A stretch of DNA of 64,000 bases from Micromussa lordhowensis (Eukaryota > Cnidaria > Anthozoa > Scleractinia > Lobophylliidae), in NCBI GenBank assembly GCA_964020085.1, contig OZ026608.1, positions 20,023,623-20,087,622 on the forward strand, written 5' to 3'. The translations under genes and the position numbers were made by a program. Numbering within the stretch: the stretch's first letter is position 1; each line of letters begins with the position of its first letter. A model generated the notes under the pieces. It did not search any database. It was not told where the DNA came from and worked only from the letters and a program-made list of their open reading frames with translations. This document shows positions 15,001 through 24,940 of the stretch, one piece after another.

Positions 15001-18000
15001 AATATACATCTACAACACCAACAACCACGCAAACAAATACAACAGCACGGTGACTGAAACTCGTTTGTCACTCACAAAACTGAAGAGTTATTTGAGGGTT
15101 TGTATCAATTGAAAAAGTTATTTGTGTGTGTCGTGAATTGACATTTGTTGTATGAAATCCTTCTAAAACGCAATCTGTTTGTAATTACAGCTGAGAATCT
15201 AGTCCACTTGTTGTGAGCTGCAATTGTGGCTGTTCCCCAGCAACTGAAAGCTCGTTAACGGATTAAAACGTGAAATCACCGTTTCGTTTCGTGAAAGGTG
15301 CTACAGTTACGCGTACTAAATCGGCCTTTCCCGCCTCCCTGGCAAACTATAACTTGGGTTTTGACTGGCTAAACTATGGGCGAGGAAACAAAGGCAACAT
15401 ATTAAAGTTAACGTAAATTAAATTTCCCTTGAAGTGCAATTTAGGTAGAAATAATTTCTGTATAAACTTGGTTCTTACCACAACCACCAATGAGCGAAGT
15501 TGTTCCATTTTTTTGAAACTAGCATTCGAACTACAGGGTGCTGCACAGCTTCCTAAAAATACAGAAGATAAAGTATTTTAAAGTGTGAGTGAAACTCATC
15601 TTCATAAACGAGACCAGTTTAAACGGTAGACAACGCAATCTACCGAACATTAGACAAACGCTATTTAAATTTTTTCTCCAAGAGAGACAAAATGTTTTGG
15701 ACTGAACTTCTCAAAATAACTTCTCAAAATAACTTCTCAAAATAACTTCTCAAAATAACTTCTCAAAATTTCCTCGAGACTGTCAAACCTGTGCTGGTGA
15801 ATCAGATTTGGCCTGTATTCAGCCTTTTAATGAAACCCTGCAGTCCAGATCTTTACACAAACCTTGTTTCCACTCTCGGCAATACGCCTGAGACAAGACA
15901 GTGACTTGTGGTTAAATTTCGGGTTAGGTTGTGTTTGTGTCTTAATCGGTGTGCCATGTTCATCCACTTCTGTAGCCACCTCAATCTTAGGCTGTCTCCC
16001 ATTGTTGTCGGCCTCCAGAATGTGGTAAAAGAAGTCATAATTCATCGGGTCATCTGGTACGCCGCTCAAAACACGCTCGATTTCATCCTGGTTCTCATCA
16101 TCCTTGCTCTGAGGCAGGTATGGCCACTGGGGAGCGATGAGTTTGTCCAATACTGCAAGTACTGTTTTCTGAATTATAAAACAAAGTCACGGAAAAGTTA
16201 ATTTACAAATGAATGTGGAGTCTCCAGGAGAGTGGAGCAGTTCTGCTTGGCCGAACAACAATAACAACAACAAAAAATATGTAGTGGCCAAAAATTTGTC
16301 ACTGAAGAAAAACACCCGGCCCTCTGTCCCAACCCGTGAAGTCGAGCGGGACAGTTTGTGATATGTACACGATGTAGTAAGCTGCCTTTACAAGACCTTT
16401 ACCCACCAAAACCGGTTAGAAGTAATTTTATTGAGCCTTTAAAATCCCTTATCACAGTTGTAAAGAAGAAGAAAAATACCCAGCCTTCATTGTGACCAGT
16501 TGTGAATTTAACCAGTCATTTGTGCAATCTATGTACCAACAAACAGGCTCTAACCCACATGGGTTCCGGGCACTACAGGTAATAAACTGCAAACCAAACA
16601 TTAAGTACTCTGATATATTAGTGAATGCAACTTGAAGGAAGCTGCCACATGAACATGCTAGTAAAAAAGGAATTGTTCATCATTTCGCTATGTAGCTTAA
16701 TCCTTGGTAATTCCAGGTCAGTAGTTTAGTTGCAGCTTCACAGATTATGTACCTTCATTGCAGGATCGTTTGTCTTTGGATCTCGACAACTGATGTAATG
16801 CCCAAAATAAAACTTCATAGGTGACTGGTCCTCGTCATCTTTACAAAGAAATAGTTTCTGAACGCTATAGATAAAAACAAGTCATAACTTGTTGAAAATG
16901 TACTGTACCGACTATCAATGAAATGCTCTGAAGTCATTTCCTGTGGAAAATAGCTCACAATTTTGGAAATAGTTAACAGACACCTGATGAAGGATCGCAG
17001 ACTGAAATTGGTCAAAATAGGAAAAAATAAGACAACAACAGCAGGTGACTAGCAATGACTATTGATGCCTGACATCCTTTGAAACGGCTTTTTTCAGGCC
17101 GTTTCACGTACCGTTGGTTTCATTCACCTGATTCAAAAAAAGTGACCACGTGATGGCGAATTCACGATTGTGTGATGAGTGAATCTCTGCCGTCGGGGAT
17201 GTTTCTTCACAGTTCGTTGAGTTTCGCACTTTCTAACAAGATCGAATCCAAGATATGTTATAGAGAATAGTTCAACAGATGCAAAATCCATTGCATGGAT
17301 AAGATTTGCCTCGAACTTGGACCTTTTGAGGAATTTGTAAACGCTTTGCTGCAAACTTTGGTTGGGCATCCACGCAAAGGAATGTTTATCTTCATGTGAT
17401 CACTTTTTTTAATCACGTGAATGAAACAAACGGTGGGTGAAACGGCCTGAAAAAAGTCATTTGAAAGGACGGCTGGGATCAATAGTAATTTTTTGCCATT
17501 AATAGCAGAGCCCCATAACCATATAGGAAAGAAAAGGAAACCCATGAATTAATTTTCTTTTATATAATAACTAAATCAATGCGCGCGCTATGATTGGTCA
17601 ATCAGCTATGGGTTATTGTGCCGGTAAACCCATGGGAAAATCGCGCGTCTTCTGAATTATTATATAAAAGCAACAGACCACAAGTTTCTATGGGTTTTAG
17701 GCTGATAAACCACTTGGGATGTTGGTAGAACACTCGAAGAATTCGTAAACCACTCGCCTGCGGCTCGTGATTTACAAATTCTTCTCGTGTTCTACCAACA
17801 TCCCAAGTGGTTTATCAGCCTAAAACCCATAGAAACTTGTGGTCTATTGCTTAAATGGTCATCAAGGCCAGCGGTATTGCTTGTAGGCGCATACTCCCCC
17901 GACGGCGGAGTCGCGCAAGATGGCGGCCACACTGCGGCTAATAGCTTAACCGAGACATGCAGCCTTGGTTTTTAGCGTACTTTGTTTATAGCGGAGCTCC

Positions 18001-21000
18001 GGCGGCCCGAAGGGCCGCCAAGCGGAGCCCCATAACCATATAGGAAAAAGAAACCCATGTATGGATTTTCTCATGGTTAATCATGGACAGCGGTATTGCT
18101 CGTGGGCGCGTACGCACGACGGCGATGACAACGACGACGACGACGACGACGGTGGAGTCGCGCAAGATGGCGGCCATAAGGGGACCTCTAAACCAAAAGG
18201 AGGCTTAATTTTTCGCGTGCTTTCTGGAGCTCAACGCGGCTACACAATATGCTAGGTCAGCTAAAGGAGTAACGTTTGTCGTGTTTACGTGGAAACTGGA
18301 AGATTTCCAAACTGGAAGATTTCTGGCTAATTTATTTAACTACAACTAGTACTACGCAATAGGGTCAATGCAATGATAAAACCTTGGAACAATGCTCACA
18401 TGTTAACATCATTCAGATAATATTTTAGCCCAATAGTTTTTGGCAATTCTTTATTAAACAATCAAAGTAATTTTCACAATTTCCTCTGATAATGTTTTGA
18501 TTTTTTAATCCACTCGTTTGACTTCTGGATTGAAAAAAGCAGTTCATTTCAGTTGAAAGAAAAACTAAACACCAAACAATATGCAGAAAACCTTGCAGCA
18601 AAGTTACAAAACTGAACTCAAAATTCAACCTTATCCTGGATAAGCCTAATCGGGCTACAGGAGCTCCGCTTTTAGGTTGACCTAAATCTATATATTATTA
18701 GACATTCATGTTATGGTCAATTGACGTTTTTACGATAACTGCAGAAATTCTCGCGCGCTCATTGGCTAATTTTTATCGTCAATATGCAGACAGACACATG
18801 AATTTGAAATTCGTGCGAGAGCGGGCAATTCGACCATTTGTTATCGTAAAAAAAAACAAATTGATGTCAGTTTTTCATCACATTGTCAAAGTAGTCTGCG
18901 GAAACCACTCGGATATCGCCTCGTGGATACACAGCTACTTTGACAATGTGATGACGAAATTTATGATCAATAAAAGGACAGACGCATGAAAAACTGACGT
19001 CAATTTGTTAAGTCAAAAAAGGTATCCACTGACCAGTACCACGTGACTAGGTCGCAGGCTCAAGAATAGAGCTCATCGAGGTCACGTGCTTTTTGGAAGT
19101 TGACCCCTGACCAAGTGCTTGTTTCCGATTGGATCGCGGGCTCGTGTATGGTTAACTTCTTGTAACCTGGCCGGGTTCTTCAAAGCCCGATTAAGCTAAC
19201 CCAGGGTTAGCTTAAATTTTGATTTGAGTTTTGCAACTTTTCAGAGAGGTTTTCTGTTTATATTGTTTGGCCTTTCATCCTGGGTTAGCATTAACCAGCC
19301 TTCAAACAACCCAGCCCTGAGGACCGGGTTGTTTGGAACCCAATTAACACTAACCCAGGATCTAAAGGTTGACTTCTTGGATAAAAATGTTTTTCACTGC
19401 TAATGTTTTGTGTAGTGACAAATCAATATGTGACCATAAGGTCACTTTTACTTTTTAAGCAAACTTTGAAGACCGCAGTTTTTTTAACTCGTTTTTATCC
19501 AGTAATAATTATTTTATTTAACATTTTAATATTGTATTTTTTCAATTGTAATATTTTTACCTATTTCAAATTTAACATTGTCCTTTTTTTGGCAGGGCCT
19601 CACTGAATAACACCTATTTTGCCTTCACTACACAACCGAACACACTCAAAGGTTGAGGCATGGGCGCATTGGTGAGCCAGGCCCGAGATCAGTTTCATTG
19701 TGACAATAGGCTTACAACAAAGTGGATAAGAGATACATCAAGTAAGGTCCTACATCCGCCAAAGCCGGACACGTAAACCCCAAAAAACCCCTTGTTAGGA
19801 AAAATAGGGACCGTGTACCCCCAACAAAATGCAGTGGCGACATCTTTGGGCTTTTAAGGTAGCTCTACAGACTAAAAACAATTCATATGACGCTAATATT
19901 ACACAACAAAAATAAACCTAATGGGGAAGTTCTGGTGGCAAGGCTGACCGTAGAATGTCACAAGTAACTCAACGGTCTATTTTTACGAACAAACTACCCA
20001 TGGGTCTTTGCGTACTACGCTCCCACCCAGTTCTCTGTTCCGTGTCGGCAAAATATTAATTTATGTCAATACTGATTATCACAAATTACATTTGGTGATG
20101 TGAGCTGCTTGGTTAAATAACATTATTTTTCTTAGTAATGGTAATAGGACTGAGTGTAGTCCAATTTGGTCTGTAATTATACATGCGGACGACCGCGTAG
20201 CGGGGGTCTGATTTGTTTGTCACAAGTATGATTACAGACTGAATTGGATGACACAAAGTCTTGTTACCAATTAATCATAAAATTACAATCTCTGAAAAAT
20301 GAAGAATAGCCAAGTTATGAAAGAAAGGGAAAATTTGCATTAAAATACTGACAATGGAGAAGCGAACTGATTTAAACTACAACTTTGAATGTGATTTGTT
20401 GAATTAAATTACAACTTTGAATGTGATTGGCTTATTGAACTGTCCGATAACAAACTGTCCGATAACAACTTGGCAAGTGAATTAATGGAAAATAGGAGTT
20501 TTTAAAACCAATCACAATCGAGGAAATTGTAATTTTTATGATTATTATCATTATCATTATTATGAAGACATTACAAGGCAAGGATGGCAAGGAAGCACTC
20601 TTAAACATCAGTGCTGTCAGTGATTAATTCAAATTTTCTCAGCTGTGAAAATTCTGTCTTTGACAGTTGGATGAGCTAATAACAAAGTGAAATAACACTC
20701 ACTGGTCATGCCTCATTTGAGAAATCAGATAAGCTGCTGTATCATCTTTGTACTTCTTTAACGCCAATTCAACTGGTAAATAACCAGGGTTGTCATCTTG
20801 TTCATAGGTCCATAAGTACATAAGACCTGGATAGCATTCAACTAAGGACTTTGTCACATGAAAGAAGTTTTGCTCTGCAGCAAGATGCAGCAGGGTGGGA
20901 CGAGTTGGATCATCTTTTGAAGGAACACGGAAATACTTGGAGACTTCTTTGGCATCCCTCTCAAGTATTATTTCTGTTAGTCGACTAATCTACATATAGA

Positions 21001-24000
21001 TAGAGGATCAGTTAATTAGTCTGGAATTTGTTTTTAATATAATTTAATGCATCATTCTATTTATTTCAAAAAATTGGCCTCTCAAAGATGATTTCCAGTC
21101 CCTACTGTGCACTCTGAAGAGTTTGTTTACATTTATGTTTTATTTCATGTGAGACATCACAAAATGTAAACATATTGCAGCTGCTTACAGGAAATAAATT
21201 CAAAGTTTCATGTCAACCACATTTTGGATGTCAAGCTTTATGCTTGATGAAACAACTTCACAGCTGTAAAAATCAATGATGAAACTAATGGAAAAATTTT
21301 GAAAGGCGTCAAAGATAAGGTCTGTGGTTCATAATGAATCAGCCTGCGAGCAGCCTGCGAGTGTGAAGTTTGGCGGGAGGTCTGCGGGAAGATTTGAATG
21401 CACTTGTTGTTTCTTTGTTTTTGCTTGTGTTTTCCTGGCCATGCTTTTTTGTGCAGCTCCATTTTGACCTCCCACCAAACTGAAGTCACGCTGAGCTCTT
21501 TGACGGCATGCGTAATCACCTGGCTGCTAAGTTTCTCCAAGATGGTGGCATTGTTTTTCGATTTTCGTGCTACTTTAGACAAGGATTTCATAGAGTTTGG
21601 AAACACAATGGAAGTTGAAATTTTGGCCAGTGATGGACCATTTTACTATCATTATGTTGCCGAAAAGAAAAAAAGTGCCAATTTTTGAGTCAACTTCTCC
21701 TTTAAATTTCAAACTACAGAGGGAATAGGAAATAGCATGTTGATGAATCAAGATGTACTTGCCGTTTTGCCAGCTACATATGGCAAGAGTTAATTATTAC
21801 AAATGTAAGCGATGGCAAGAGGGCAATGAAACAACACAAAGTGTTCTACCCATTTTGTTTTGTTCTGCCCATTTTGTCTTTGCTAGGCATAAACTTTCAT
21901 GTTTTTTTTCTCTCAGCAAAACTTTATCAACAATAGATACTGCGCCTGATGTTGTCATGCCAATAGATTGAAAATTTTCCCAAGAAATTTGAGCAGCCAA
22001 AGTTCATAATCTGGTAAAAATTGGTTGGTTTATTTTTTCTGCAGTTTCCGGGATGGAAATGAAAAATGTGCAGACATCAGAGGAGGCTCACTTTCTCGTC
22101 TTGTCTTCAACTTGCTACTTGATTCCACACTCATAGCTGCGTCGTTTGTGCTTGTGCTTCAACGTGAGCAGTCTACACTTGAATAACAATCCTTAGAGGG
22201 AGACTTATAATGTTTATAAACATTAGGGTACTGAGACTGCACAGTACGGATTGGAAATCATCTCTAAGTTCAAGTTATGGTAAATTAGATGGCTCATTTG
22301 TCAATCTGTAATGGCACTTACTGAAGTTAGTTCAGTTCCTCGTAGTATGAAATCACTAGTGATGACATGGAGGCTACACTTGACAATGTGCTGGTATATT
22401 TATATGGGGAGAGAAGTATCTTACCTAAGAATAAATTACTCCACAAGAAATTACCCCAGCCATGTGCTGACTCAGATGACAACATTGACTCAGAGTCCTG
22501 AGTCTACTTATTAAACATAGTGTTAACGTGAAAATCACTGTGGCCACATGGTTAGTGTGTTCGACTCAAGATTGAGCTGGCCAGCTTTGAGCCCTGCAGG
22601 CCAGGGGCATTGTGCTGTGTCCTTGGGCAATATGTTTTCAATCACTCTCACAGTACCTCTCTCCAACCAGGTGTACAAATTGGTATTGGCCATTTAATAC
22701 TGTGAGTGACCCTTCAATGGACTAGCATTCCACCAAGGGGGGGAGTAGACATATTTCTAGTTGCATCGCTACAAAAACTGGGATAAGCTCCAGCCTGATG
22801 GGCCACTTTACATATCACAAAAATCAAAAACTACAGGTCTAAGTCACATTCTTACCAGATATTCTAGGCTTGGTATCAGCTCTGGTTTATCTTTGTATTT
22901 TTTCATCTGAGGCCATTTATGAATTATAACAAGAAGTGCATTCTTGCCATGCTTTTCAGACAACCGATCTACTCTCACTTCATCCATAGCTCTGTTCCAT
23001 GACATGCCTGTAACCTTTACATTTACTTTGTTTTGGACCTGAAAATTAATTAATAAATGGTACATGCAATAAATAAATAATTATTTAATTTTTGTAAACT
23101 TGAATTAAATGATCATTGGTCAGGATTAAGGTGATTCCCTAGAAATAACACTTGACATTATGTTTTTCAAATTTTTTATGGTTGTTCATTCGAAATGTGC
23201 ATTGTGAATTACTATCATTCTTCATTTTTTGTTGCTTCATTGCGCTAATTCTAACATTTACTGAGCGGTGAGGGGTAGGACATAAGACTATTTCCATTCG
23301 CAGCCTACAACTTCTAGTTTTTTGTTGTTGTTTTTTTTACATATGTACTTACACTATACTTACTATAAAAAACTTCTAGTTAGGGTAAACTTCTGTCCAA
23401 ACATACAATGTAACTTCCGTCTACACAGAACTTCCGTCCACATCTGCACCATTACAATAAGTTGTTCATTGCGCGTGCATGCCATGAATGAGCTAAAAAA
23501 GGGGTTTCTCTATTTACAGTTAAAGTTTCTTCTCAAAAATTAAACTCAGAATGGAAATATGAATGAAGAAAAACATATCTTTTGCCGCTTTGCATCTTTG
23601 CTGTCTTGCCCTGATTACCCATAATGCCCGTTAGAGCGTGAGGGGGTCTATTTCTCTGAATATCTTTCGCAGCTACCCTCTGAGTAGAGTTGCTTTGACC
23701 TTATTCGCAACCTATTCACACCCAATCTAACAGCACTGAGTCACGTAAAGCAGACTACGCTTTCGTCTTCAGGCAAGAAGAAAAATATGTTGGACAAGGT
23801 GACAAGAAGTTTGCAAGGTAGAGTGGCTAGATCGAGAATGAGTAAATCCAATGCAGTTCATGCAATAACAAGTATTGCCAGAAGTCAATATGGTAACTCG
23901 TTTAACTAGAACAACCCCTAAGCCACACATGTCAATCATCATCCACTGGGAAATCGACAGGTTTGCTCACAGCATGGATAGTAAAGAGAGCACTTTGATG

Positions 24001-24521
24001 AAATATTTATGCACAATCTCACTTGATCAACATCAAACTAACAAATCGATTTCTTTAAAACATTGCAATTCCTGAGAGAATTTCTCAGTCATTCTTATCA
24101 AGCCAATTTCATTTGGTGTTACGTGGTTGAAAGCCACGAATTTCGTACTGCTTTATGTTTACGTTTCTGTCATCATAAGTTTTCGCTCCTGGGAACTGGA
24201 AATGGCGCATCAACAGAAGCCAGACGAAGATCAGAAGAAGCGATCTAATCAAAGAATGCCAACACTGAACTAAAATAACACCAGTTTATTTAAGACTTAC
24301 ATTTTTGTTCGGATTTTGCCCGTCAATCGAGGCTCATAAATAGAGAGAAGCAACGCAACTACAACAGACAAATTTCAATACTTCACCTTCAGCCAGAAGT
24401 CTTTGTCAAATCTCTCCTCCAGCTCATCTTCGGCTTGATTCGCTTCAGTTGAGTTGAGTCTTTCGTCTATCTCCTTCTCCACAACTGGAATAGTCATGTA
24501 AGCCTCTCTCTTTCTTGACAT
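1..24521 (-). CDS. Gene B: paralogous ankyrin-repeat six-TM cation channel (3' end beyond window)
   Basis: Ten exons carry 546 codons: 24387-24521, 22856-23038, 20703-20989, 16753-16864, 15863-16168, 15479-15552, 11302-11484, 10647-10820, 526-672 and 1-37 (partial). All join in frame at GT-AG sites, and all nine introns have the same phase as in gene A. The order is the same: N-terminal MSRKREAYMTIPV, ankyrin core PTLLHLAAEQNFFHV at about residues 137-151, pre-S1 linker with HPVVRMLV, S1-S5 and the first 12 residues of the pore-helix exon. S6 and the C-terminus lie to the left of base 1. A membrane cation channel is inferred from the family. Head-to-tail placement 4.5 kb downstream of gene A points to tandem duplication. 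Confidence 0.84.
195..378. repeat. Inverted repeat, MITE-like
   Basis: ATGATCATCG and TTATATACACAACATAAGCA on the left recur inverted; AAAGCCTGAAAAAAA pairs with TTTTTTTCAGGCTT. In gene B intron 9, which holds nothing else. Confidence 0.6.
526..672 (-). CDS. Gene B exon 9 (residues 485-533; S5)
   Basis: The acceptor is CTTTGTAG, donor GTAAAG, phase 2. After the split Arg codon it reads TAGLYTKTLARIIYRDITRF and S5 SIVFVIVFVGFCGALYMAL, ending DSQELF. Confidence 0.91.
673..1802. other. Gene B intron 8, proximal segment
   Basis: AT-rich, no gene. A piece of the GCTAACCCAGG repeat lies near 1590-1630. Confidence 0.5.
1803..1850 (+). repeat. (CGGGGGAA)n, six copies
   Basis: Six contiguous 8-bp units, followed by degenerate CGGGAA stretches to about 1885. 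Confidence 0.95.
1886..3734. other. Gene B intron 8, segment without recognised genes
   Basis: AT-rich; short frames only. Nothing supportable seen. Confidence 0.5.
3735..3920. repeat. ~60-bp tandem repeat (about 3 copies)
   Basis: Units contain GGTACATTTGGTGA then GGATCCCCATGAAGC. On the minus strand they encode SWGSK...PSPN-type repeats at the end of the transposase-like block. Confidence 0.8.
4371..4386 (+). repeat. Poly-C tract, 16 nt
   Basis: Sixteen uninterrupted C; length is likely unstable or poorly sequenced. A similar tract lies near 12680. Confidence 0.9.
6273..7165 (-). pseudogene. 5' exons of a MULE-type transposase gene
   Basis: Two coding exons on the minus strand join in frame. 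Exon a (7079-7165) has an ATG at 7161 and reads MQRKWNIHGSSSLENTPVKG, donor GTAGGA. Exon b (6273-6380) is acidic with SSDNDTDEEEEVEEF, donor GTATAC. Both are phase 2 and lead into the block at 3735-6032. Having introns, it was a spliced element gene or a captured host gene. Confidence 0.5.
7179..7225 (+). repeat. AAAT/GATA simple repeat
   Basis: GATA units turning into AAAT and AAAC units. Confidence 0.9.
7615..7661. repeat. Perfect 19-bp-arm hairpin
   Basis: CCAAGCCTCCAGTGTTTTT pairs with its inverse across CTAACGCGA. No T-run context makes it a terminator; probably a small foldback or a microRNA-like stem. Confidence 0.7.
8831..9050. repeat. Inverted repeat, MITE-like (CCTGGGGCC ends)
   Basis: CCTGGGGCC and AAACGTTTCGGGCCCGAAAAG on the left are inverted on the right, with extra bases in the right arm. 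In gene B intron 8. Confidence 0.65.
9051..10325. other. Gene B intron 8, distal segment
   Basis: Nothing supportable seen apart from short AT-rich stretches. Confidence 0.5.
10326..10510 (-). mobile_element. Possible LINE 3' fragment
   Basis: On the minus strand it ends CGTAAATAAAGTTTTATTTA, typical of LINE 3' tails with short A/T repeats. No coding part is recognised. Confidence 0.35.
10647..10820 (-). CDS. Gene B exon 8 (residues 427-484; S3 and S4)
   Basis: The acceptor is TTTGTAG, donor GTAAAA, phase 2. S3 YFDWLALVLTLLVIPLRF and S4 SLAGLGYLFNFLRLFKY. Nucleotide identity to gene A exon 8 is very high, including most synonymous positions. Confidence 0.92.
11302..11484 (-). CDS. Gene B exon 7 (residues 366-426; S1 and S2)
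   Basis: The acceptor is GTTTCAG, donor GTGAGT, phase 2. S1 VQASFYILFLMLLSYALIYG; loop STVEDPNLYNGKADG; S2 CEIFTIIFLMFYFFEEL. Same 183-nt length as gene A exon 7. Confidence 0.92.
11485..12963. other. Gene B intron 6, proximal segment
   Basis: No gene seen. A poly-C run is at about 12677-12690. Confidence 0.5.
12964..13989. repeat. CGGTTTTTCGG low-complexity block with GAGGGGGCGT inverted ends
   Basis: GAGGGGGCGT near 12966 is inverted at 13980-13988. Degenerate tandem CGGTTTTTCGGTTTTGG tracts occupy about 12980-13150 and 13880-13965. Possibly one non-autonomous element; the frames through it are repeat artefacts. Confidence 0.4.
13996..14573. mobile_element. Harbinger/Tourist-like MITE, 578 bp
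   Basis: Ends GGGCCTGTTCACA and TGTGAACAGGCCC are perfect inverted repeats, flanked by TAA on both sides. GGGCCTGTT-type ends plus a three-base TAA/TTA duplication fit the PIF/Harbinger superfamily. GC-rich inside, no transposase. In gene B intron 6. Confidence 0.75.
14577..15478. other. Gene B intron 6, distal segment
   Basis: Nothing supportable seen. Confidence 0.5.
15479..15552 (-). CDS. Gene B exon 6 (residues 342-365 plus split codon; pre-S1 linker)
   Basis: 74 nt, acceptor TTTTTAG, donor GTAAGA, phase 2: EAVQHPVVRMLVSKKW then NNFAHWWL. Same length as gene A exon 6. Confidence 0.84.
15705..15769 (+). repeat. 13-bp tandem repeat (AACTTCTCAAAAT) x5
   Basis: Five contiguous copies in gene B intron 5, between exons 6 and 5. 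Confidence 0.95.
15863..16168 (-). CDS. Gene B exon 5 (residues 240-341)
   Basis: The acceptor is AATTCAG. Reads KTVLAVLDKLIAPQWPYLP, PDDPMNYDFFYHILEAD and SLSCLRRIAESGNK, with donor GTTTGT, phase 0. It has 12 more residues than gene A exon 5, in a T/Q/P-rich stretch. Confidence 0.88.
16169..16752. other. Gene B intron 4
   Basis: Nothing supportable seen beyond an AACAACAA simple stretch near 16260. Confidence 0.5.
16753..16864 (-). CDS. Gene B exon 4 (residues 202-239)
   Basis: The acceptor is TCTATAG; a nearby TTCAG would break the frame. After the split His codon it reads VQKLFLCKDDEDQSPMKFYF and ends TNDPAMK at GTACAT, phase 0. Parallel to gene A exon 4. Confidence 0.8.
16865..17675. 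other. Gene B intron 3, segment beside exon 4
   Basis: A diverged piece with CAGAGCCCCATAACCATATA at about 17506 resembles the element at 17989. Inverted copies of CGTTTCAC-type sequence near 17090 and 17430 suggest another degenerate foldback. Confidence 0.4.
17676..17844. repeat. 168-bp near-perfect palindrome
   Basis: GACCACAAGTTTCTATGGG at the left is the exact inverse of the right end, with arms of about 70 bp around a short centre with CGCCTGCGGCTCG. A snap-back MITE in gene B intron 3, adjacent to the element at 17989. Confidence 0.8.
17989..18670. mobile_element. Dispersed non-autonomous element with AGCGGAGCTCC end (copy 1)
   Basis: In gene B intron 3. Left AGCGGAGCTCC and right GGAGCTCCGCT are inverted. 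It holds the same hairpin, CGA tract and GTCGCGCAAGATGGCGGCC as the copy at 49086. Confidence 0.62.
18855..19010. repeat. Inverted repeat, MITE-like
   Basis: AACAAATTGATGTCAG and CATCACATTGTCAAAGTAG on the left recur inverted on the right, with spacer inserted between the two blocks on the right arm. Confidence 0.6.
19165..19370. repeat. GCTAACCCAGG inverted interspersed repeat
   Basis: Left GGGTTCTTCAAAGCCCGATT and AAGCTAACCCAGG; right ACCGGGTTGTTTGGAACCC and TAACCCAGG. Related pieces appear near 1590-1630 and 49550-49600, so the family is dispersed. Confidence 0.55.
20140..20268. repeat. Inverted repeat, MITE-like (GGTAATAGGACTG ends)
   Basis: Arms contain TCCAATTTGGTCTGTAAT and its inverse ATTACAGACTGAATTGGA. 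A related palindrome is at 55480-55590 with GGTCTGAAATCAT arms. Confidence 0.6.
20703..20989 (-). CDS. Gene B exon 3 (residues 107-201 plus split codon; ankyrin repeats)
   Basis: Has no internal Met start and was found by homology to gene A. The acceptor is TATGTAG. It reads ISRLTEIILERDAKEV, then ankyrin PTLLHLAAEQNFFHV and second repeat GYLPVELALKKYKD with TAAYLISQMRHD. Donor GTGAGT, phase 2. Confidence 0.87.
21082..22267. mobile_element. TIR element family, 1.19 kb copy
   Basis: Left AAAGATGATTTCCAGTCCCT, right inverse GACTGCACAGTACGGATTGG. It shares CATCACAAAATGTAAACAT and GATGAAACAACTTC with the copy at 29124. No transposase. In gene B intron 2. Confidence 0.65.
22540..22808 (+). mobile_element. 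SINE-like element, diverged copy
   Basis: Shares TGGTTAGTGTGTTCGACTC, TTGGGCAATATG, GGACTAGCATTCCACC and GGGATAAGCTCCAGCCTGAT with the copy at 51991. In gene B intron 2. Confidence 0.55.
22856..23038 (-). CDS. Gene B exon 2 (residues 46-106)
   Basis: The acceptor is TTTTCAG and the donor GTAAGA, phase 0. Contains GMSWNRAMDEVRVDRL, LLVIIHKW and KYKDKPELIPSLEYL, aligning with gene A exon 2 with a two-residue insertion. Confidence 0.86.
23039..24386. other. Gene B intron 1
   Basis: TTAAGGTGATTCCCT at 23126 looks like a solo left end of the TTAA family seen at 43916; no matching right end was found. Otherwise nothing supportable. Confidence 0.4.
24387..24521 (-). CDS. Gene B exon 1 (start; residues 1-45)
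   Basis: Reads MSRKREAYMTIPVVEKEI and ends DFWLK at a GTGAAG donor, phase 0. An inverted-repeat element (24659-24798) and a 9-bp minisatellite (24941-25948) lie close upstream, so the 5'UTR and promoter were not located. Confidence 0.78.
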
Positions 24522-24658
24522 GCTTTTATAACAACAAGCTTACACGAACTGAGGTGTTGAGCCTGTCAATCACAAATCCCAACGGGCGACAAATACTCCC
24601 ATTTGATTGGTTTATTCACTCAGGTGAGGTCAACGAGTTGCCGGGTATGTACTTCATG

Positions 24659-24798
24659 TAATATATCAAACACGAGCGACAGTGTTTCATCGGGATATCC
24701 AAACACCGAGAAGAGAGTTGAAATAAACGCAGCGGAGTATTTTTGACGAGGTGCAGTTGGATAGCCGATGAAACACTGTCTCAAGTGTATGATATATC
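24659..24798. repeat. Inverted repeat directly upstream of gene B
   Basis: GACAGTGTTTCATCGGGATA on the left pairs with TAGCCGATGAAACACTGTC on the right, with outer ATATATCA/TGATATAT. It begins 138 bp upstream of the gene B ATG and so may lie in the promoter or 5'UTR. Confidence 0.7.
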
Positions 24799-24940
24799 TT
24801 CTTAATCGAAACAAAACTAAAGAGAAAACGGAGAGGTAAAATCGTCCAAATCTATGCTAATTTAACGCGGGTATCCAAACCTACTTCACAGTTGTGATTT
24901 ATGACTTTGAGAAGTGAGAATGCCACATATGCATCCAGGG

